Source: Eggerthellaceae bacterium UBA5808
GTDB lineage: Bacteria; Actinomycetota; Coriobacteriia; Coriobacteriales; Eggerthellaceae
Assembly: GCA_002417975.1 (NCBI GenBank)
Contig: DIDE01000100.1
Span: 1-24,964 of the forward strand
Length of the DNA stretch: 24,964 nt
Direction of reading: 5' to 3'
The position numbers and the translations under genes are program-made. Each line of letters starts with the position of its first letter. The first letter of the stretch is position 1. Under the pieces are notes generated by a model. It had not been told where the DNA came from, did not search any database, and saw only the letters and a program-made list of their open reading frames with translations. This document shows, piece by piece, positions 8,522-14,570 of this stretch.

Positions 8522-8546
8522 AAAAAAACAGGACCCGAAGGCCCTG
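8522..8546 (-). terminator. Rho-independent terminator of the binding-lipoprotein gene
   Basis: On the minus strand, CAGGGCC-TTCG-GGTCCTG (7-base stem with one G-U pair and a UUCG tetraloop) is followed by seven Ts. It lies 36 bases after the lipoprotein stop and just upstream of the heme operon, so it separates the two units. The other strand also has a T-rich run. Confidence 0.9.
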
Positions 8547-8581
8547 CTTTTTATTTTAGTATTCAAATGCCAGTATTGATG

Positions 8582-9583
8582 TTATCCAATTTGTACCGCG
8601 TTAGATCCTGCCGTTCCACTAGATGTGCCCGATGAACTGTTAGAGCTAGACGATGAGCTAGATGTATTCGATGTATTGCTCGTCGAAGAGTTCTTTGTTG
8701 ACGAATTTGAAGATGAGGTGGTACTTGAGGTCGACTTCGAAGTAGTCACAACGGGAACAGAACTGATATCAAGCGGAGCACCAAGCCATTGCGTTTGAAT
8801 GACATTCATAACGCCATTACTTTGAATAGTCGAAAGAGCATTCGAAACTGCATTTTTTAAATCGGTATTTGAGCTGCTCACGCCAATGCAATATCCCGTT
8901 GACTTCTGGAGCAAAGCAACGATCGAAGCATCACACGATGAGACCTTTGCTACATAGGTGCCGATAACAGCATCAGCAGCAACATACTTCGTCGATCCAG
9001 AGCTCAGATCAGCAAATGCCCCTTTTAGATCAGAGGTTGTTTTAAGTGCAGAGTCTCCATACTGATTGGTAACTTGCCAAGCGCTCAAAGACGAAGATTG
9101 AGCTTCGATCGATTGAGTAAGTAATGATGAAGAAGAAGGAGCACTTGTTCCTGATTGAGCAAACAGCGCAACCGCTGTCTGGACATATGGATCGGTTAAC
9201 GCAAAGGAACGTGAATTCGTATCGGATTTCTCGATATTCATTGCTATATCGATCGTTCCGTCTTCCAAAGCGCCTTCAGGATCGCTGCCAACATCAACAA
9301 TCTCAAGTTTGAGACCTAGCTCATCAGCAATTGCTGCAGCAGTATCAACGTCAAGTCCAACAACTTTGCCCGATGCCTGACTTGCAAAAGGAGCGTTGTT
9401 GGAATTAACACCAACACGTAAAACACCGTTCTCACCAATCGTAGGTGGAGCGACCTGAGCACTTTTCATTTCGGGTGAATAGGGAGTCGAGGAAAGGAGC
9501 GTATTCGAAGAACACCCACCTAAGCACAGTAGTAACGACATCGCGAGAACACCGGCGACCAGCAACACCGTGGAACGTTTCAT
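8582..9583 (-). CDS. Extracellular solute-binding lipoprotein (amino-acid ABC transporter type) with Ser/Thr/Asn-rich tail
   Basis: 333 residues, starting MKRSTVLLVAG with a lipoprotein signal peptide and lipobox LGGC (Cys at about 24), so it should be anchored on the outer face of the membrane. The core (GVLRVGVNSNNAPFAS, GLDVDTAAAIADELGLKLEIVD, IDIAMNIEKSDTNSRSFALTDPY) matches family 3 solute-binding proteins, which usually bind polar amino acids or similar small ligands. The last 60 or so residues are almost entirely Ser, Thr, Asn and Gly, a tail not normal for this family. I chose ATG 9583 because GGAGG sits 9 bases upstream and the signal peptide then starts cleanly; 9613 is possible. 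No permease or ATPase gene is adjacent, so the ligand cannot be inferred. Confidence 0.9.
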   Translation of the reverse strand: MKRSTVLLVAGVLAMSLLLCLGGCSSNTLLSSTPYSPEMKSAQVAPPTIGENGVLRVGVNSNNAPFASQASGKVVGLDVDTAAAIADELGLKLEIVDVGSDPEGALEDGTIDIAMNIEKSDTNSRSFALTDPYVQTAVALFAQSGTSAPSSSSLLTQSIEAQSSSLSAWQVTNQYGDSALKTTSDLKGAFADLSSGSTKYVAADAVIGTYVAKVSSCDASIVALLQKSTGYCIGVSSSNTDLKNAVSNALSTIQSNGVMNVIQTQWLGAPLDISSVPVVTTSKSTSSTTSSSNSSTKNSSTSNTSNTSSSSSSSNSSSGTSSGTAGSNAVQIG

Positions 9584-9592
9584 GCCCGCAAT

Positions 9593-9597
9593 CCTCC
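9593..9597 (-). promoter_or_regulatory. Ribosome binding site of the binding-lipoprotein gene
   Basis: GGAGG on the minus strand, 9 bases before ATG 9583. It supports that start over the longer frame at 9613, which has GGAG about 10 bases upstream. Confidence 0.5.
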
Positions 9598-9613
9598 ATT
9601 CACTTATTACCAT

Positions 9614-9962
9614 TAATCAATACTCCAAACGGCTGACCTAGTCTTTGACCCCACACTCGCGTACTGGAACTGAGCTTTCACCATCATTCTCTCGTCCGTG
9701 CGACAACATGTCAGCTTATAAACGAACGGTACGACTTACATCTAGAATGCGCCATGCTCATTATGCGTACCTCAATGGCACACATAACTTATGTGGATCC
9801 TTTTGACCGCATCTGCCATGGAATTGGATACTATCCGCAACTACAGACCCGTATGAAGCTCTTAAATTTTATCAGATATCCCAGTCCATACTTGAAACTG
9901 CTCAATTTCCCTATACGTCACAAAACTAATAAGCCACAAAACACGATTCCTTATAGTACTCT
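9614..9962. other. Non-coding stretch upstream of the binding-lipoprotein gene
   Basis: About 350 bases, AT-richer than the surrounding genes, with no convincing coding frame. It should hold the lipoprotein promoter on the minus strand, but I see no clear -35/-10 pair. Its one distinct element is the 15-base palindrome at 9781-9795. Confidence 0.5.
9781..9795. repeat. Perfect palindrome CACATAA-C-TTATGTG
   Basis: Two 7-base arms around one base, about 200 bases upstream of the lipoprotein gene. Its symmetry fits an operator for a dimeric regulator, though the distance from the gene is large. Confidence 0.4.
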
Positions 9963-9996
9963 TAAAAATTAGGTGACCAGAAATGATTTCTTACCT
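9963..9996 (-). terminator. Possible terminator after the comF-like gene
   Basis: The minus strand reads AGGT, an AGAA-loop-TTCT inner stem, ACCT, then AATTTTTAAG. The stem is interrupted, so this is a weaker hairpin than the others in the window, but it lies about 35 bases past the comF-like stop. Confidence 0.4.
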
Positions 9997-10030
9997 TTAA
10001 GCGTACAAACACACAACCACACAAAAACCG

Positions 10031-10744
10031 TTAATATACGCGTATACATGTTGCGCAGGTAATGCGCTTGCCGCCACAAGAACGGAGAGCTGTACACGCA
10101 GCACAGAGTGTCGCACCCGTCGTAAAAACATCATCAAGAACAATGACTCGTTCAATCGGCATAATACAGCGTGCTTCAGGTCGAAGCTGCACGCTCCCGC
10201 GCATATTATCAAAACGTTCACTACGGGATAATGTGCGTTGATCAAGCGTTTCAGAAACGGTAAAAAGCGAATAAAGAGGCAACCCTGTCAACGATGCAAC
10301 CACCTGAGCAATACCTGCCATATGATCAAAACCTCGTTTAAGATATGCACGCGATGTCGTAGGAATATAGGTTATTATGCTTGTTTGCCTTTTTACATCA
10401 AGTACTATCCACTCAGGAGGAATTACACACGCAATCATATAAGCAAGAAATTGAGCAAGGCGTCGATCTCCTTTGTCTTTATAGGAACGAACAATATGAG
10501 CGCTATCACGATTGTAGTGAAGTGCACTCACACATGAATCAAAAGGAAGCGAAGTAAGGCCAAGCTCTTTGAGCTTTTCATTCGTGCATTCCGTACATTG
10601 ATGCCTGCCATAAGGCGCTCCACAACGAGGACAGGCACGCCATAGATCAAGATAGGGCAAATGTCCTCTGCAGGAATCGCACAATGGCAAACCGCGCTTG
10701 TCACAAATTGCGCATTGCGTTGGCCAAAGAGCTTCCGCTCCCAC
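10031..10744 (-). CDS. comF: ComF-family phosphoribosyltransferase-like protein
   Basis: 237 residues. The N-terminus carries paired cysteine motifs (CAICDKRGLPLCDSC, CPRCGAPYGRHQCTEC) forming a zinc ribbon. The C-terminus carries the phosphoribosyltransferase signature VIVLDDVFTTGATL. This is the ComF/GntX layout. ComF acts in DNA uptake in some naturally competent bacteria, but many members have no proven role. GTG 10744 is the only usual start codon in this frame after the upstream stop at 10787-10789, and it has no obvious ribosome site, so the start is uncertain by up to about 14 residues. The gene appears to be transcribed alone. No other competence gene is seen. Confidence 0.88.
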   Translation of the reverse strand: MGAEALWPTQCAICDKRGLPLCDSCRGHLPYLDLWRACPRCGAPYGRHQCTECTNEKLKELGLTSLPFDSCVSALHYNRDSAHIVRSYKDKGDRRLAQFLAYMIACVIPPEWIVLDVKRQTSIITYIPTTSRAYLKRGFDHMAGIAQVVASLTGLPLYSLFTVSETLDQRTLSRSERFDNMRGSVQLRPEARCIMPIERVIVLDDVFTTGATLCAACTALRSCGGKRITCATCIRVY

Positions 10745-10892
10745 GGTACAAAGAGCATCAATATATGTTATAAAGCTTGGTACCGTTTATCCCCCCTCAT
10801 GCATACAAGAAATAGCCATTAGTATCTGTATCATGACAAGCAGCAACAGGAACTTGCAGCATTATAATTTCCTCTCTCGAGGGTAATAAAAT

Positions 10893-10919
10893 AGGCCTAC
10901 GGATTGCTTCTGTAGGCCT
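10893..10919 (-). terminator. Terminator downstream of the glycosyltransferase gene
   Basis: AGGCCTAC and GTAGGCCT form a perfect 8-base stem with an 11-base loop. On the minus strand it is followed by ATTTTATTA. It lies about 120 bases after the glycosyltransferase stop and separates it from comF. The 120 bases in between hold nothing I recognise. Confidence 0.65.
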
Positions 10920-11041
10920 TACTCATCTATTACTTACATCGATCATGTTCAACCAAGAAATGCCACAGCACGCATATGAGCAAAACTGCTATTAAATTAA
11001 TGCACTTCTATCGAGTCCAAGCACATTCGTACGATAAGTCC

Positions 11042-12361
11042 TTAGCGTATGACCTCATCGTGCTGCTGTGCAGTAGCATATTCTGATACATCGACCGTAA
11101 TACTATGCTTAATCGGCTTCCAGCTTGCCTTTTTAAAGAGCGCGGCAATTGCAATCGGTATATACGTCATCATAAAGAGCGGGAACGTGAACATATACAG
11201 AACCTTTTTACCCGTCGTTGAATGAATAGAATCCCATTCAGTAAAGGTTGTTAACACGCCAAACAGGAACATGAAGAGCATATAGTTAAGTACGCAAAAT
11301 ACGATCGATGATGCGCTCGAAGCGATCATGACACCCGTAGACATGAATCCCATTGACGCTAGAACAATAATAGCAATATTAAAAATGACAGAAACAACGG
11401 TAAGTAAAAGACCTGGCGCAATAGTCATCAACATATCGTAGCAAGCAAAACGTGAACCCTTTTTATTAGTGAACACACCTTTCGCAAGATTCCATCCATA
11501 ATGACCGAATACTTGATAGAACCCTTTTGCCCAACGAAAACGTTGATTCCAAGAATCCTTAAACGTGATAGGTTGTTCGTCGTAGACAATCGCGGTAGGA
11601 CAATACGAGATTCGCTCCCCTGAAAGAATTGTCTGAGTCGAGAACTCAATATCTTCAGTGAGCAAATGCCATTTCCATCCACCCGCACGACGGAGCACAT
11701 CAGCAGCTACATAAAAACCAGTTCCCGAAACAGCACAACTTGTATGAAGTGTTAATCGGGACTGATTTAAATACTTTGCCTCACGCAAGAACCAAACAGC
11801 ATACCCAGCAGAAATCCAATTACTGTCATAATTTTTGGAATTACGATAACTTGTCGAAGCAATAGCACCTGAGTCAAACACATTGTTCATTTCGCGGAAA
11901 TAATTTACATCGAGTACATTGTCCGCATCGAAAACGAAATATGCTTCATAGTCACGATCACCATAGTATTGCTGAATGCGTGTATAACAAAAATCGAGGG
12001 CATAGCCCTTGCCAACGCTATCCTGGTTCTCACGTTCAAATACATGTGCGCCAGCTTGCGTGGCAATATCAGCAGTATCGTCGGTACAATTATCGGCAAC
12101 GACAAAAATATCGATGAGATCTTGCGGATAATTTTGAACATGAATGCTATGGATAAGATCGCCAATAACCTGACTCTCATTACGCGCAGAGATCATGACA
12201 GCAAAACGATGATTGCGCTCAGCAATATGCTTAGGCGGCTTTCGTGTCAACGTGACCAAGACATAATAAAGCTGATAAAGATAGCAGCAAGAAAAGGTCA
12301 GAAATACGCAGAAGTTAAAGATATCGACAAACGACACCTGCGAAAATAGCTGATCGAGCAC
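11042..12361 (-). CDS. Membrane glycosyltransferase, family 2 (BcsA/hyaluronan-synthase-like processive type)
   Basis: 439 residues. One N-terminal membrane segment (about 12-40) is followed by a cytoplasmic GT-A domain and about three C-terminal membrane segments (about 315-415). Catalytic motifs are visible: VMISARNES, VVADNCTDDT, the DAD metal site (FVFDADNVLD), the acceptor-base HLLTEDIEFS, and QRFRWAKGF, the QxxRW motif of processive enzymes. It probably transfers sugar from a nucleotide donor to a membrane lipid or growing surface polysaccharide. The donor and product cannot be told. GTG 12361 is chosen because AAAGGAG lies 5 bases upstream. No other polysaccharide genes are adjacent and no PilZ domain is seen. 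Confidence 0.92.
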   Translation of the reverse strand: MLDQLFSQVSFVDIFNFCVFLTFSCCYLYQLYYVLVTLTRKPPKHIAERNHRFAVMISARNESQVIGDLIHSIHVQNYPQDLIDIFVVADNCTDDTADIATQAGAHVFERENQDSVGKGYALDFCYTRIQQYYGDRDYEAYFVFDADNVLDVNYFREMNNVFDSGAIASTSYRNSKNYDSNWISAGYAVWFLREAKYLNQSRLTLHTSCAVSGTGFYVAADVLRRAGGWKWHLLTEDIEFSTQTILSGERISYCPTAIVYDEQPITFKDSWNQRFRWAKGFYQVFGHYGWNLAKGVFTNKKGSRFACYDMLMTIAPGLLLTVVSVIFNIAIIVLASMGFMSTGVMIASSASSIVFCVLNYMLFMFLFGVLTTFTEWDSIHSTTGKKVLYMFTFPLFMMTYIPIAIAALFKKASWKPIKHSITVDVSEYATAQQHDEVIR

Positions 12362-12489
12362 GTATACTCCTTTAATTGACCCTTAACTTCCTACAAAGAT
12401 TCAATAAGCTCATTAGCGAACAGCACCTCATGCATCCTAGAAAGCTGCCCCTATATCCTCATAAAAAGATTCTATTCACAAGCGGCTCG

Positions 12490-12495
12490 ATTATA
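12490..12495 (-). promoter_or_regulatory. Possible -10 element for the glycosyltransferase gene
   Basis: Perfect TATAAT on the minus strand about 130 bases before the start codon. No good -35 is visible at 16-18 bases. Confidence 0.3.
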
Positions 12496-12556
12496 GAGAC
12501 TTTTTGCTTAGAAAACGATACCTATTCCCAATTTGTCACCGAGCGGACCGCACTGA

Positions 12557-12599
12557 AGGCACTATTTGCGCATAGCTTCGCAGAATCTGCATAGTGCCT
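12557..12599. repeat. Long-stem inverted repeat in the divergent region
   Basis: AGGCACTAT and ATAGTGCCT form a perfect 9-base stem around a 25-base loop, which contains a second small stem (TGCG/CGCA). Neither side has a T run, so it is not a standard terminator. It lies upstream of both possible promoters. Confidence 0.55.
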
Positions 12600-12728
12600 C
12601 CATAAAAACGTTCAGGAAAATGTACCCTAATATTTACATGAGCTATCGCGACAACACCATCCATCAATTGCAAGCTTACAACGCATAAGATATTGGTATT
12701 CTGAGATATACGATCCAAATGAGCACAA

Positions 12729-12814
12729 TCTAAGTCATATTGAGGGATAATTAACTTAGAACATGCGATGCTCTCAACACGATCTAAGCTTTACCGACGT
12801 CCAATGAGAGCATC
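12729..12814 (+). promoter_or_regulatory. Structured leader upstream of ahcY, candidate cis-regulatory RNA
   Basis: Two perfect hairpins in tandem: TCTAAGT (12729-12735) with ACTTAGA (12754-12760), then GATGCTCTCA (12767-12776) with TGAGAGCATC (12805-12814). The loop of the second holds TCTAAG (12783-12788), so CTTAGA (12755-12760) can pair either with hairpin 1 or with the loop of hairpin 2 as a pseudoknot. The element ends 51 bases before the ahcY start. It does not match any SAM or SAH riboswitch consensus that I can recall. No terminator is visible, so control, if real, would act on translation or on transcription initiation. Confidence 0.4.
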
Positions 12815-12854
12815 TATGGTTGGTATTATTACCTATGCCGTAATCGAATAGAAC

Positions 12855-12860
12855 AGAGGG
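12855..12860 (+). promoter_or_regulatory. Ribosome binding site deciding the ahcY start
   Basis: AGAGGG, 5 bases before ATG 12866. The in-frame GTG at 12860 overlaps this site and is therefore unlikely to be the start. Confidence 0.65.
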
Positions 12861-12865
12861 TGTGT

Positions 12866-14125
12866 ATGAAAAGCGAGATCAAAGACGAAAGCTTGGCACA
12901 AGCTGGACTCGCACGTATTTTATGGGCAGATAGAGATATGCCTGTTTTAGCAAGTATTCGCGAACGATTCGAACGCGAAAAGCCACTCAAGGGTGTACGC
13001 ATCGGAGCGTGTCTGCATGTAACGACCGAAACTGCAAATCTTATGAGAACGCTTGCTACAGGTGGAGCTGAAGTCCATCTATGCGCCTCAAATCCTCTTT
13101 CCACCCAAGACGATACCGCTGCCTCACTCGTCAAGGACTTTGGAATCGACGTTCATGCAATCAAGGGCGAAGACACAGAGACGTATTATCATCATGTTGA
13201 TGCAATCATCGACACGAAACCACAAATTACTATGGACGATGGCGCAGACGTCGTAAGTCGCATCCACGAATCCCGTACCGATATACTTTCAGGCATCATC
13301 GGCGGAACCGAAGAAACAACTACCGGCGTTGTTAGACTCAGGGCGATGGCTGCACAGAACGCACTCCGCTACCCCATCATCGCAGTCAATGAGGCTAAAA
13401 CTAAGCATTTCTTTGATAATCGCTATGGAACAGGTCAATCATCGCTTGATGGCGTTATCCGTCTTACTAACCGTTTGCTCGCCGGTCGAACAATGGTTAT
13501 ATCGGGCTATGGATGGTGCGGCAAAGGACTTGCAAAACGTGCAAGCGGTATGGGCTGTAATGTTATTATCTGCGAAGTCGACGCAGTCGCAGCACTCGAG
13601 GCACATATGGACGGATTCCGCGTTATGCCATGCGCAGAAGCTGCACGCGAAGCGGATATCTGGATTACCGTTACGGGAGATTTGAATGTTATCGACGAGC
13701 CAGCCTATAACAATATGAAAGACGGCGCCATCATCTGCAACAGCGGACACTTTAACTCAGAAATTAATATTCCATGGCTCAGAGAAAACTCCGTCAAGCA
13801 CGAGCAGCTCAAACCAATGGTTGAAGAATTCACGTTGCAAGACGGAAGAACCATCATCTTGCTTGCCGAGGGCCGTCTTGTTAACCTGAGCGGCGCTGAA
13901 GGCCATCCTGCCAACGTTATGGACATGAGCTTTGCAAACCAAGCACTCTGCGCTGAATATATGGTTCAGCATGCATCTGAAATGAAGTCTGATTGCTACG
14001 ATGTGCCAGAAGAGATAGATGACTCAATCGCACGTGTAAAGCTTCAAACACTCGGTGTATCCATTGATACGCTTACTCCAGAGCAAGAAAAATATCTCAA
14101 TTCTTGGGATATGGGAACCGAATAG
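12866..14125 (+). CDS. ahcY: Adenosylhomocysteinase (S-adenosyl-L-homocysteine hydrolase)
   Basis: Cytosolic NAD-dependent hydrolase that removes S-adenosylhomocysteine, the inhibitory product of SAM-dependent methylations, giving adenosine and homocysteine. It has 419 residues, the shorter bacterial/archaeal form. Motifs are HVTTETANL, CASNPLSTQDD, GGTEETTTGV, NEAKTKHFFDNRYGTGQS (substrate and NAD site), Rossmann GYGWCGKGLAKR, SGHFNSEI, and a C-terminus at MGTE. It is the only plus-strand protein gene in the window, with its own leader (12729-12814) and terminator (14157-14193). CobA and other SAM users nearby generate its substrate, but the genes are not linked in transcription. Confidence 0.97.
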   Translation: MKSEIKDESLAQAGLARILWADRDMPVLASIRERFEREKPLKGVRIGACLHVTTETANLMRTLATGGAEVHLCASNPLSTQDDTAASLVKDFGIDVHAIKGEDTETYYHHVDAIIDTKPQITMDDGADVVSRIHESRTDILSGIIGGTEETTTGVVRLRAMAAQNALRYPIIAVNEAKTKHFFDNRYGTGQSSLDGVIRLTNRLLAGRTMVISGYGWCGKGLAKRASGMGCNVIICEVDAVAALEAHMDGFRVMPCAEAAREADIWITVTGDLNVIDEPAYNNMKDGAIICNSGHFNSEINIPWLRENSVKHEQLKPMVEEFTLQDGRTIILLAEGRLVNLSGAEGHPANVMDMSFANQALCAEYMVQHASEMKSDCYDVPEEIDDSIARVKLQTLGVSIDTLTPEQEKYLNSWDMGTE

Positions 14126-14156
14126 TACGTTTATCAACGGCATATTCACAGAGTAC

Positions 14157-14193
14157 AATCGCATCTCCTTGGAAAAGGGGATGCGATTTTTAT
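14157..14193 (+). terminator. Rho-independent terminator of ahcY
   Basis: AATCGCATCTCCTT-GGAA-AAGGGGATGCGATT forms a 14-base stem with one G-U pair, followed by TTTAT. It lies 31 bases after the ahcY stop. Confidence 0.93.
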
Positions 14194-14265
14194 AGCCTCA
14201 AAACGACTGTTATAGCACTGCTGTTATGTATTCACAATAAAGCTCTCCCAATCAAAAGTACTCTA

Positions 14266-14308
14266 GCAAAAGAAAACCAGCTCAGCACCAATTGGCGCCG
14301 AGCTGGTT
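14266..14308 (-). terminator. Terminator of the tRNA pair
   Basis: On the minus strand AACCAGCTC and GAGCTGGTT pair over 9 bases around an inner GCGCC/GGTGC stem with an AATT loop, followed by TTCTTTTGC. It directly follows tRNA-Gly and faces the ahcY terminator. Confidence 0.88.
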
Positions 14309-14320
14309 ATACGCATCATA

Positions 14321-14394
14321 TGGAGCGGGTGACGGGAATCGGACCCGCGTTATGAGCTTGGAAGGCTCAAGTTCTACCATTGAACCACACCCGC
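14321..14394 (-). tRNA. tRNA-Gly (anticodon TCC)
   Basis: 74 bases including an encoded CCA end. The acceptor stem GCGGGTG/CACCCGC, anticodon arm with CTTCCAA loop (anticodon TCC), and T arm with GGTCCGATTCCCG are complete. It is cotranscribed with tRNA-Pro, 12 bases downstream of it. Confidence 0.96.
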
Positions 14395-14406
14395 ACGTGC
14401 TGTCGA

Positions 14407-14483
14407 TGGTCGGGACGACAGGATTCGAACCTGCGACATCCTGCTCCCAAAGCAGGCGCGCTACCAAACTGCGCCACGTCCCG
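14407..14483 (-). tRNA. tRNA-Pro (anticodon TGG)
   Basis: 77 bases including an encoded CCA end. The acceptor stem CGGGACG/CGTCCCG, D arm, anticodon arm with TTTGGGA loop (anticodon TGG), and T arm with GGTTCGAATCC are all present. First gene of the tRNA pair. Confidence 0.96.
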
Positions 14484-14502
14484 TCGATCAGACAGCTTTT
14501 GC

Positions 14503-14530
14503 ATTATAGCAGAGAGTCGCCTCTGCTCAA
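14503..14530 (-). promoter_or_regulatory. Promoter of the tRNA pair
   Basis: TTGAGC (14525-14530), a 16-base spacer, and a perfect TATAAT (14503-14508) on the minus strand, placing transcription start about 12 bases before tRNA-Pro. Confidence 0.75.
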
Positions 14531-14570
14531 CAACTATCTTGAAATTATTTAAAAGATCGACACTGTTCGC

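Larger units (their letters stand above)
12362..12865. other. Divergent intergenic region between glycosyltransferase and ahcY
   Basis: 504 bases without a convincing gene. It holds the glycosyltransferase ribosome site and a -10-like element (12490-12495), a large hairpin (12557-12599), and the structured ahcY leader (12729-12814). No -35/-10 pair for ahcY is clear. Confidence 0.6.

Noticed and set aside
9754..9972. 72-residue plus-strand frame in the gap upstream of the lipoprotein gene
   Set aside because: No ribosome site, no family resemblance, and it crosses both the palindrome and the comF terminator candidate.
12376..12594. 72-residue plus-strand frame in the divergent region
   Set aside because: Begins at TTG without a ribosome site, runs into the 12557-12599 hairpin, and shows no conserved pattern.
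12600..12865. Known SAH or SAM riboswitch upstream of ahcY
   Set aside because: None of the conserved segments I know for these classes can be found. Only the unassigned hairpins are reported.
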